The position numbers were made by a program, and so were the translations under genes. DNA of 37,678 bases. Origin: Roseomonas sp. 18066. Its GTDB lineage: Bacteria > Pseudomonadota > Alphaproteobacteria > Acetobacterales > Acetobacteraceae. The notes beneath the pieces are model-generated. The model made no database searches and was not told where the DNA came from. It worked only from the letters and a program-made list of their open reading frames with translations. The DNA is taken from contig NZ_CACSJM010000051.1 in the NCBI RefSeq assembly GCF_902706185.1, positions 1 through 37,678 of the forward strand, read 5' to 3'. Of the stretch, positions 8,439 to 16,301 are shown piece by piece; the first letter of the stretch is position 1, and every line of letters starts with the position of its first letter.

Positions 8439-8458
8439 GGGTTACCCATATATACCCC
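8439..8458. promoter_or_regulatory. Probable operator/promoter between NmrA-like and HxlR genes
   Basis: GGGTTACCC (perfect GGGT/ACCC arms) is followed by ATATATACCCC, so TACCC occurs twice, 10 bp apart. TATATA on either strand can serve as a -10 element for the divergent genes. Position and symmetry fit the binding site of the neighbouring HxlR protein. Confidence 0.45.
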
Positions 8459-8505
8459 TGGGAAGCGGCCGGAAGACGGCACATTTCCCGCCCTCAGGCA
8501 CAAGG

Positions 8506-8988
8506 ATGATCCGCTTGGCCCGACAGATCCACGGACGGCCCTATGAGGAGACGGAGCGCGGGCCCCTGTTCCGGCCCTGCGCCCCGAACAGCGTCCTCGC
8601 GCGCCTTGGCGACAAATGGACCATCCTCGTCATGTCGCATCTCGCTTTGGCGCCGGGCCATCGGCTGCGCTTCTCGGCGATGAAGAACGGTATCGAGGGC
8701 ATCACCCAGCGCATGCTGACCCTGACGCTGCGGAACCTCGAGCGTGACGGGCTGCTCACGCGTCATTATTTTCCGGAGGTGCCGCCGCGCGTCGAGTACG
8801 CGCTGACCGCGATGGGCGCCAGCATGCTGCCCGCCCTGGAAGGCTTCACCGCCTGGATCAGGGACAACTGGCCAGGCATCGCGCAGTCGCGCCTGGCCTA
8901 TGACGAAGCGCAGAATTCGGGCGACCCGCCGGTCGCGAGCCTCGGCGGCGGCCCCGGCAGCCGGCCTGCCGGCAAGCGCGGCGGCTGA
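8506..8988 (+). CDS. HxlR-family winged-helix transcriptional regulator
   Basis: This is a 160-aa MarR/HxlR-type DNA-binding protein. It shows the family core: a Cys just before the first helix (C25 in FRPCAPN), LARLGDKWTILVMSHL, GITQRMLTLTLRNLERDGL and the wing VPPRVEYALTAMGASML. The N-terminal Cys is used for thiol-based redox sensing in several characterised HxlR proteins (for example YodB and HypR), so electrophile or quinone sensing is plausible here. The last 30 residues are Gly/Pro-rich and probably disordered. The ATG at 8506 has only a weak AAGG directly before it. The frame is open far upstream, but there it is only antisense to the reductase gene. It probably controls the divergent NmrA-like gene. 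Confidence 0.88.
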   Translation: MIRLARQIHGRPYEETERGPLFRPCAPNSVLARLGDKWTILVMSHLALAPGHRLRFSAMKNGIEGITQRMLTLTLRNLERDGLLTRHYFPEVPPRVEYALTAMGASMLPALEGFTAWIRDNWPGIAQSRLAYDEAQNSGDPPVASLGGGPGSRPAGKRGG

Positions 8989-8998
8989 ACGGGCCGCT

Positions 8999-9214
8999 CT
9001 ACCGCTTCGCCGCCTTGTGGGTGCCGACATTCTCATGCCAGACCACCGGGACGCCGTCCCATTCGGCCATCTGCTTGCCGGTCCACTTGCGGCGGACATA
9101 GACGTGGTAGGCATCGGGCGACGCCTCCACATAGCCCGACTTCCCATCGGTCAGCCGCAGCTGCTGCGCCAGCTGCTCGGCCTGGTCCCTCATATAGGCG
9201 TCTGGCACGCTCAT
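8999..9214 (-). CDS. Small hypothetical protein (71 aa)
   Basis: The ATG at 9214 is preceded by a near-perfect AGGAGG at about 8 bases, strong evidence of translation. The product is soluble and charged, with patterns such as DGKSGYVEASPDAYHVYVRRKWTGK, read as a short beta-rich core after an N-terminal helix. No signal peptide or membrane helix is seen, and I do not recognise a family. Its stop lies 10 bp beyond the stop of the convergent HxlR gene. The frame extends upstream to 9517, but that part has poor composition and no ribosome binding site. Confidence 0.65.
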   Translation of the reverse strand: MSVPDAYMRDQAEQLAQQLRLTDGKSGYVEASPDAYHVYVRRKWTGKQMAEWDGVPVVWHENVGTHKAAKR

Positions 9215-9575
9215 GGGATCCTCCTGGTTGCCGTGATGGATGTAGGCCTGCAGGCCGCCGATGTCACCTTGACCGCAACCAATCGCGCCCCGGCGGCCGG
9301 CGCAGGCTCCAAAGCGGGAGCTCTGCCCAGGCATGGCGCGGGGTGTCAGCCGGGACCGATCTCGATGATGGCCCAGGCGAAGCCCTGCGGCGCTCCCTGC
9401 CGCAGGCTCTGGCAGCCTGCCCCATCGAACCATTCCGGCTTTTCGATGATGCCATTTCGAGCGGCGCGCTCTGATCGCCTGGCCGCCCGTCTCGTGCCCT
9501 GTCATCGCCTCTGGCAACCACCCGGGGCGCAGCCGGTTCTTCTGGCATCACCCTGAACCGAAGGGGCTGCCGCGC
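9215..9575. other. 361-bp gap without a supported gene
   Basis: Several frames are open but none has a plausible protein or ribosome binding site. It presumably contains the promoter of the reverse 71-aa gene and that of the forward 74-aa gene. I see no strong repeat or hairpin. Confidence 0.4.
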
Positions 9576-9800
9576 ATGACCGTCTCCCGCCGCCTGCCGC
9601 CGCCGCCGGCCGGCTTCCGCCCCCTGGGCGACCCGCTGCAGCACGGCATCCCCTATGCCGTCGACGCGGCGACGCTGGTCGAGCGCCAAGTGCAGGACGG
9701 GCTGGCAGCCGCGCGCGGCGCGGTGCGGCTTCGCCCGGCGGGCTGGCTGGCGCTGGCCTTCGGCCTCGGCCTGCTGCTGGCCAGCCGCCGCGCGCACTAG
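9576..9800 (+). CDS. Small single-pass membrane protein (74 aa)
   Basis: The N-terminal half is polar (PLGDPLQHGIPYAVDAATL) with a short amphipathic stretch, followed by one C-terminal membrane segment (LALAFGLGLLLAS) and an Arg-Arg tail. This layout resembles the C-terminal anchor of ElaB/YqjD/DUF883-type proteins, which end in a glycine-containing helix plus RR, but similarity is too short to assign the family. The ribosome binding site is weak (AAGGGG at 9561-9566). It is followed eight bases after the stop by a perfect hairpin. It may be a stress-related membrane-associated protein; the function is unknown. Confidence 0.5.
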   Translation: MTVSRRLPPPPAGFRPLGDPLQHGIPYAVDAATLVERQVQDGLAAARGAVRLRPAGWLALAFGLGLLLASRRAH

Positions 9801-9807
9801 GGTGAGC

Positions 9808-9829
9808 TGGCTTCGGTGGAACGAAGCCA
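9808..9829. terminator. Hairpin between convergent genes
   Basis: TGGCTTCG, six-base loop, CGAAGCCA: a perfect 8-bp stem starting eight bases after the 74-aa gene stop and 72 bp beyond the end of the convergent molybdoenzyme gene. It can serve either strand. The following sequence is T/A-rich but has no long T run. Confidence 0.5.
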
Positions 9830-9900
9830 ACTTATCCTTACCTGTCTGTTTGATCGCGTGATTCAGGCTTCTTGGTGATTCCACCGCAAGCCATCACGCT

Positions 9901-12207
9901 CTAGCCGCGCAGCACGCGCACCGGGATCGCCTTGGCCGCGGGCACATGGCTCTCCCGCGCATGGTGCCAGGCTGGCAGCAGCGGATTGCATTCCGGGAAA
10001 TAGCCGGCGATGCAGCCCGGCGTCAGGTCGTAGCGCACCACGGCCAGGTCAGGCACCTGCCGCGTCACGCCATCATCGGCGACCGTTTCCAGCGTCACCG
10101 CTTGGCCCTCGGTCAGGCCGAGGCGCGCGATATCGGTGGCATGCATCATCACCACCTGCCGGCTGCCATGGATGCCGCGGAAGCGGTCGTCATAGCCGTA
10201 GATGGTGGTGTTGAACTGGTCGTTGCTGCGCAGGGTGATCAGCCGCAGCACCTCGCCGCCCTCGGCCGCCATGTCGGGATCGGCATCGAGCCCGACGGGG
10301 GCCAGGAAATTGGCCTTGCCCGTCTCGGTCTGCCACTGCCGCTCGCGTGCCGGATTGGCCCGCGCCATGCCGCCCTTCCGCCAGATGCGCTGGTTGTAAT
10401 TCGCGTACCAGGCCGGGTGCAGCGCCGCGATCTCCTGGCGGATGCGGTCGTAGTCGCCGACCCAGCCGTCCCAGTCGACCCGCGGATTGGCGGGCAGCAG
10501 CGCCTTCGCCAGGCCGGCGATGATGGCGGGCTCCGACCGCAGCCGCGGCGCCGCCGGGCTGCGCATGCCGCGGGAGGGATGGATCACCGCGGTGCTGTCC
10601 TCCACCGTCACCACCTGCGGCCCGCCGGCCTGCTGGTCGATCTCGATGCGGCTGAGGCAGGGCAGCAGCCAGGCGGCGCGGCCATGCACCAGATGGCTGC
10701 GGTTCAGCCGGGTGGTGACCATCACCGTCAGCGGCAGGCGGCGCCAGGCGGGCTCCAGCAGGCTGGTCTCGGGCAGTGCCCGCACCAGGTTGCCGCCCAG
10801 CTGCAGCACGGCCTGCACCGTGCCGGCGATGACGCCCTGAGTGACGCCGACGGCATCCAGCCCCTTCTCGCGCGGCGCGGTGAAGCCGTAGCGCCGCTCC
10901 ATCGCGTCAAGCGGCGCGAGCTCCGGCTTCTCGGTGATCCAGACGGCGCGCTGGCCCTGCACGTTGGAATGGCCGCGCACCGGGCAGATGCCGGCGCCCG
11001 GGCGGCCCAGATTGCCGCGCAGCAGCAGCAGCGCCACCAGCATCTGCACATTGTCGACGCCGGCGCGATGCTGCGTCAGCCCCATGCCATAGATGCCGAG
11101 CGTCGCCCGGGCCTTGGCATAGCAGCCGGCGATCTGCTCCATCGCGGCCCGGCTGAGCCCGGACTGCCGTTCCAGCGCGGTCCAGCCATGGCCGCGGATG
11201 CTGGCGGCGAAGACCTCGAAGCCGTGGCAGTGCTCGGCGATGAAGGCATGGTCGAGGACCGCGGGGCGGCCGGCGGCGCGCGCCGCGTCGTCCCATTCCA
11301 GCAGCAGCTTGCACAGCCCCACCAGCAGCGCCAGGTCGCCGCCGGCGCGCGGCTGGTGATATTGCGAGGCGATGCGGTGGGCACCGCCGCCCAGCATCCC
11401 GCCCAGCATCCCGGCCGGGCTCTGCGGGTTGGTGAAGCGCTCCAGCCCCGGCTCGCGCAGCGGGTTGACGACGATGATCGGCACGCCGCGCCGCGCCGCC
11501 TCGTCCAGCTGGTGCAGCATGCGCGGGCTGTTCACCGCGGTGTTCTGCCCGATGATCAGGATGCAGTCGCTGTGCTCGAAATCCTCCAGACGCACGGTGC
11601 CGACCGGCACGCCGATGGTCTTCGGCAGGGCGACCGAGCTGCTCTCGTGGCACATGTTCGAGGAATCGGGCAGGTTGTTGGTGCCGTGCAACCGGGCCAG
11701 CAGCTGCCACAGGAAGGCGGCCTCGTTGGCGGCGCGGCCGGAGGCGTAGAACACCGCCTGGTCCGGCGCCATGCCGCGCAGCGCCGCGCCGATGCCGTCG
11801 AAGGCCTGCTGCCAGCCGGTCGGGACATAGCGGTCGCTGGCGGCGTCCCAGCGCATCGGCTCGGTCAGCCGGCCGGCCTGCTCCAGCGCATGGTCGCTCC
11901 AGTGCTCAAGCTCGGCGACCGTGTGCCGGGCGAAGAAATCGGCCTCGATGCGGGCGCTGCTCATGTCCCAGGCGGTGGCCTTGGCGCCGTTCTCGCAGAA
12001 CTCGAACAGCAGCGGCGTCGCCGGCTTGGCCCAGGCGCAGGAGACGCAGGAGAAGCCGCCGGGCTTGTTCTGCTGGGTCAGCAGCAGCGGCACGCTGAGC
12101 GGATTGCCTTCCCGCCGCATGATCTTGCCGAGGGAGCGGACGGATCCCCAGCCGCCGGACGAGCCATCGTAGGAGACCACCTGCAGCGTGCCGTCCTTGC
12201 CCGTCAT
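9901..12207 (-). CDS. YdeP/FdhF-family molybdopterin oxidoreductase
   Basis: This 768-aa protein is full length for the YdeP-like (FdhF/YdeP) group of the DMSO reductase superfamily. CVSC (Cys54, Cys57) and Cys71 in FCENGAKA match the family's N-terminal Cys cluster. Cys186-His187 (SSNMCHESSS) sits where formate dehydrogenases carry the Mo-ligand Sec/Cys followed by His. Later blocks include the bis-MGD-binding IIGQNTAVNSPRML, GMGLTQH, GNLGRPGAGICPVRGHSNVQG and ITLRSNDQFNTT. There is no Tat signal, so it is cytoplasmic. E. coli YdeP is linked to acid resistance, but the substrate of the family is not settled. No fdhD or electron-transfer subunit lies beside it. The upstream GGGGAA fits the ATG start. 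Confidence 0.9.
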   Translation of the reverse strand: MTGKDGTLQVVSYDGSSGGWGSVRSLGKIMRREGNPLSVPLLLTQQNKPGGFSCVSCAWAKPATPLLFEFCENGAKATAWDMSSARIEADFFARHTVAELEHWSDHALEQAGRLTEPMRWDAASDRYVPTGWQQAFDGIGAALRGMAPDQAVFYASGRAANEAAFLWQLLARLHGTNNLPDSSNMCHESSSVALPKTIGVPVGTVRLEDFEHSDCILIIGQNTAVNSPRMLHQLDEAARRGVPIIVVNPLREPGLERFTNPQSPAGMLGGMLGGGAHRIASQYHQPRAGGDLALLVGLCKLLLEWDDAARAAGRPAVLDHAFIAEHCHGFEVFAASIRGHGWTALERQSGLSRAAMEQIAGCYAKARATLGIYGMGLTQHRAGVDNVQMLVALLLLRGNLGRPGAGICPVRGHSNVQGQRAVWITEKPELAPLDAMERRYGFTAPREKGLDAVGVTQGVIAGTVQAVLQLGGNLVRALPETSLLEPAWRRLPLTVMVTTRLNRSHLVHGRAAWLLPCLSRIEIDQQAGGPQVVTVEDSTAVIHPSRGMRSPAAPRLRSEPAIIAGLAKALLPANPRVDWDGWVGDYDRIRQEIAALHPAWYANYNQRIWRKGGMARANPARERQWQTETGKANFLAPVGLDADPDMAAEGGEVLRLITLRSNDQFNTTIYGYDDRFRGIHGSRQVVMMHATDIARLGLTEGQAVTLETVADDGVTRQVPDLAVVRYDLTPGCIAGYFPECNPLLPAWHHARESHVPAAKAIPVRVLRG

Positions 12208-12312
12208 TGTCGTTCCCCGCTTCCTGGCTTGCCCCGTCTCAACCCGCGATGGACAGGGTTGTTGCAGCGGGGCCTCGCGCGGCGCCCTGCCCGAACGCTG
12301 CCGGCCGCGGCG

Positions 12313-13224
12313 CTACCCGGCCTGGTCGGCGGTCGGCTGCCGGCGCAGCGCCGCCAGCAGCGCGGCGAAGGCGGGGGAGGGAAGCCGCCGGTCCGGGTAG
12401 TAAAGGTGGTAGCCGGGGAAGGGCGGGCACCAGTCGGCGAGGACACGCTCCAGCCGACCTTCGGCGATCAGCGCCGTCGCCTGGTCCTCGAAGACCATGG
12501 CCAGCCCCAGCCCCGTCGTCGCCGCCTTCAGCACCAGGGGCATGTCGTTGAAGATCAGGGGACCCTCGACGCGGACATTCAGCGTGCGGCCGTCCTTGCC
12601 GAATTCCCAGGGATAGAGGCCCCCCGCCGTGGGCAGGCGGATATTGATGCAGCGGTGGCGCGTCAGCGCGTGCGGCGTCGCCGGCCGGGGGTGCCGCTCG
12701 AAGTAGCAGGGCGCCCCGACCACCGCCATGCGGAGCTCGGCGCCAATCCGGACCGCGATCATGTCCTGGGCCACCTGCTCGCCCAGGCGGATGCCGGCAT
12801 CGAAGCCCTCCGCCACGATGTCGCGCAGCGCCGGATCGACCGACACCTCCACCTCGACCTCCGGGCAGGTCCGGGCCAGCCGCTCGAGCGCCGGCCACAG
12901 GACCGTCTCCACCGCGTGGCGCCCCGTGGTGATGCGGAGCCTGCCCGAGGGCGTCTGCCGCAAGGCGCTGAGCGCCACCAGCCGGGCCTCGACCTCGTCG
13001 ATGGCCGGGCGCAGCGTTTCCAGCAATTGCCGCCCCGCCTCGGTGACGGCGACGCTGCGCGTGGTCCGGGTCAGCAGCCGCAGGCCGAGGCGCTCCTCCA
13101 GCCGGCGGACGATCTGGCTCAGCGAGGATTGCGACTGCCCGAGCCGGGCCGCGGCGCGGGTGAAGCTGCGCGCCTCGGCCACGGCGAGGAAGGCGGTCAG
13201 GTCGGCCAGATCGTCGCGGCGCAT
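12313..13224 (-). CDS. LysR-type regulator
   Basis: This 303-aa protein has an N-terminal winged HTH (LADLTAFLAVAEARSFTRAA followed by LGQSQSSLSQIVRRLEERLG), the usual linker helix, and a type-2 periplasmic-binding-like effector domain (from about residue 90, with PSGRLRITTGRHAV). It matches the LTTR subgroup that controls adjacent oxidoreductases. AGGG lies seven bases before the ATG. It is divergent from the aldo-keto reductase across 140 bp, the standard LTTR layout, so that gene pair is its likely target, with self-repression. The molybdoenzyme gene lies downstream on the same strand, 105 bp away, and may be partly co-transcribed. The effector is unknown. Confidence 0.9.
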   Translation of the reverse strand: MRRDDLADLTAFLAVAEARSFTRAAARLGQSQSSLSQIVRRLEERLGLRLLTRTTRSVAVTEAGRQLLETLRPAIDEVEARLVALSALRQTPSGRLRITTGRHAVETVLWPALERLARTCPEVEVEVSVDPALRDIVAEGFDAGIRLGEQVAQDMIAVRIGAELRMAVVGAPCYFERHPRPATPHALTRHRCINIRLPTAGGLYPWEFGKDGRTLNVRVEGPLIFNDMPLVLKAATTGLGLAMVFEDQATALIAEGRLERVLADWCPPFPGYHLYYPDRRLPSPAFAALLAALRRQPTADQAG

Positions 13225-13258
13225 TCATTACCCTGATGATTGAGGCATGCAGAATTTA

Positions 13259-13280
13259 GCGCCTAATCGCTGGATGGCGC
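13259..13280. promoter_or_regulatory. Candidate LysR-type binding site
   Basis: GCGCC and GGCGC arms flank a 12-bp AT-richer centre (TAATCGCTGGAT). It lies in the divergent promoter region, 35 bp from the regulator's start and 85 bp from the reductase's start. The geometry fits an LTTR site, although the exact T-N11-A form is not met. Confidence 0.35.
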
Positions 13281-13289
13281 AGCCCCTAG

Positions 13290-14354
<1,065 letters not shown>

Positions 14355-14399
14355 GGCGCCGTCGCCCAGCCTTCTTTCCCCCCCCTGAAAGGCATTGTC

Positions 14400-15227
14400 A
14401 TGAAAGACGTCGTCGTGGTCATCGGCCCCGGGCAGATCGGACAGGCCATCGCGCGGCGCCTCGGCGCCGGCCGGCACCTGCTGTTGGCCGACCGCCGGCG
14501 GGAGAATGCCGAGGCCGCCGCCGGGATTTTGGAGGATGCCGGCCACACGGTCAGCGTGGCGACCGTCGACGTGGCCGCGCGCGCGGCGGTGCAGGCGCTG
14601 GTCGAGACCGCCACCGGCCTGGGCGAGGTCGTGGGCCTGGTCCATGCCGCCGGCGTCTCGCCCTCGCAGGCGCCGCCGGCGACCATCCTGCAGGTCGACC
14701 TCTATGGCACGGCGCTGGTGCTCGAGGCCTTTGGCGGCGTCATCGCCCGCGGCGGCGCCGGTGTCGTCATCGCCTCGCAATCCGGGCATCGCCTGCCGCC
14801 GCTCACCGTCGAGCAGAACCGGGCGCTGGCGACGACGCCGGTGGAGGCGCTGCTCGACCTGCCTTTCCTGCAGCCGGGCCAGGTCCGGGACTCTCTCCAC
14901 GCCTACCAGCTGTCGAAGCGCGGCAATGCGCTGCGGGTGATGGCCGAGGCGGTGCGCTGGGGAAGGCGCGGGGCCCGGATCAATGCCATCAGCCCCGGCA
15001 TCATCATGACGCCGCTGGCCCGGGAGGAGCTGAGCGGGCCGCGGGGCGAGGGGTACCGGCGCATGATCGCGGCCTCGGCGGCCGGGCGGGCCGGCACGCC
15101 GGACGAGGTGGCCAGCCTCGCCGCGCTGCTGATGGGCGCGGAGGGGGCCTTCATCACCGGCAGCGACGTCCTCATGGATGGCGGCGTGACCGCCGCCTAC
15201 TGGTATGGCGAGCGCCCGCCGCAGTGA
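14400..15227 (+). CDS. Short-chain dehydrogenase/reductase (SDR)
   Basis: This is a 275-aa Rossmann-fold NAD(P)-dependent oxidoreductase. The N-terminal glycine motif is GPGQIG (9-14), a variant of the usual TGxxxGxG. The active site is Ser in IASQSG (126/128), with Tyr169 and Lys173 in AYQLSK. NAISPGIIMTPL and the C-terminal ITGSDVLMDGGVTA are classical-SDR features. An insert between the Ser and Tyr (PVEALLDLPFLQPGQ) gives it a larger substrate lid. The ribosome binding site is GAAAGG just upstream of the ATG. It follows the aldo-keto reductase by 45 bp, probably under the same LysR control. The substrate is unknown. Confidence 0.92.
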   Translation: MKDVVVVIGPGQIGQAIARRLGAGRHLLLADRRRENAEAAAGILEDAGHTVSVATVDVAARAAVQALVETATGLGEVVGLVHAAGVSPSQAPPATILQVDLYGTALVLEAFGGVIARGGAGVVIASQSGHRLPPLTVEQNRALATTPVEALLDLPFLQPGQVRDSLHAYQLSKRGNALRVMAEAVRWGRRGARINAISPGIIMTPLAREELSGPRGEGYRRMIAASAAGRAGTPDEVASLAALLMGAEGAFITGSDVLMDGGVTAAYWYGERPPQ

Positions 15228-15241
15228 CCGCCGGAAGGCGG
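15228..15241. terminator. Small GC hairpin between convergent genes
   Basis: CCGCC, GGAA loop, GGCGG directly after the SDR stop and 12 bp from the end of the convergent LysR gene. The GGAA tetraloop makes it stable, but no T run follows. Confidence 0.35.
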
Positions 15242-15252
15242 GAGCCATCCGC

Positions 15253-16242
15253 TCAGGCGGCGGGGCCGGCCAGGTCCCGGGCGTCCGGCCCTTGCAGCGC
15301 CCGCCGGTAGCAATCGACCAGCAGCCCGCGGAACCAGCGGGCGGAGGGGCAGGCCTCCAGCCGGCTGGTCCAGCCCAGGGCGTTGGGCCCGATCTCGGCC
15401 ACGGCCGCCAGCTCGGCCGGCAGCGGGTCGGTCGCCAGCCCTTGCGCCGGGTCCAGGCTGCGGGCGAAGCCGGCGGGCACCACGGCCACCAGGTCGGAGC
15501 CGCGCAGCAGCGACGGCAGCAGGGCCAGGGAGGAGACCTCGACCACGCTGCTGCGCCGGCGGCCCTGGGCCTGCAGCGCGGCATCGATGATCTCGCTGAG
15601 GCCATCGCCGGGAACCACCTCGGCATGCGGGCGGCGGCTGAAAGCATCGATCGCCGCGACGGACGGCGCCGCGGCGTCGCGCAGGGTCATCCAGCGCATC
15701 GGCTCGAAGCTGCGGATGCGCATCCCGGCCGGCAGCGCATCGCCCAGATGGCCGATGATCGCCAGCAGGTCGCCGCGGTCCAGCAGGCGGGCCAGCGTGT
15801 CGCCATCGGCCTCCCGGGTCAGCAGGCGGCAGCGCGGCGCCTCGGCCCGGAAGCGTGGCAGCAGCCCCGGCAGCAGGACGCTGGCGGCCAGCGTCGACAG
15901 GCCCAGGCTGAAGCTGCGCTCATCCTGCAGCGGGTCGAAGGCCGGCCTGGTCTGCAGCGCGCTGTCGAGCTCGCGCAGCGCCGGCATCAGCGCATCCGCC
16001 AGCGCGGCGGCGCGCGGCGTCGGCATCAGGCCGCGGCCTTCCTGCACCATCAGCGGGTCGCCGAGCTCGGCGCGCAGCCGCGCCAGGCGGCCCGAGGCGG
16101 CCGCCTGGGAAATCCCCAGCCGGCGCGCGGTGCGGGTGACGCCGCCCTCGTCCATCAGCGTGACGAAGAAGCGGATATGCTCGAGGTCGAGCCGGGAGGC
16201 CTCCGGCACCCGTCCCTGCATCATCGCTGCCGCCTGGGCCAT
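15253..16242 (-). CDS. LysR-type regulator downstream of paoC
   Basis: This 329-aa LTTR has a winged HTH at about residues 18-76 (LEHIRFFVTLMDEGGVTRTA, then LGISQAAASGRLARLRAELG) and an effector-binding domain to the C-terminus (LGLSTLAASVLLPGLL). It is of the PnbR/NahR-like type, with the HTH preceded by a short N-terminal extension. GGGAGG lies about eight bases before ATG 16242. The frame is open well upstream, but there it is only the shadow of paoC. It lies 59 bp after paoC on the same strand, where E. coli has paoD, so it may share the paoABC transcript and regulate it. The effector is unknown. Confidence 0.88.
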   Translation of the reverse strand: MAQAAAMMQGRVPEASRLDLEHIRFFVTLMDEGGVTRTARRLGISQAAASGRLARLRAELGDPLMVQEGRGLMPTPRAAALADALMPALRELDSALQTRPAFDPLQDERSFSLGLSTLAASVLLPGLLPRFRAEAPRCRLLTREADGDTLARLLDRGDLLAIIGHLGDALPAGMRIRSFEPMRWMTLRDAAAPSVAAIDAFSRRPHAEVVPGDGLSEIIDAALQAQGRRRSSVVEVSSLALLPSLLRGSDLVAVVPAGFARSLDPAQGLATDPLPAELAAVAEIGPNALGWTSRLEACPSARWFRGLLVDCYRRALQGPDARDLAGPAA

Positions 16243-16301
16243 GCCGGTCCCTCCCTGAAGGCCTGTTGTCGGAAAGCCGGCGCCTGGCGCACGCCCCGGG
16301 G

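Noticed and set aside
9946..13236. Very long plus-strand open frame (over 1000 codons) antisense to the molybdoenzyme and LysR genes
   Set aside because: It is a shadow caused by GC-rich codons. Its translation has no domain, is full of His/Arg/Gly/Gln and changes nothing across real gene boundaries.
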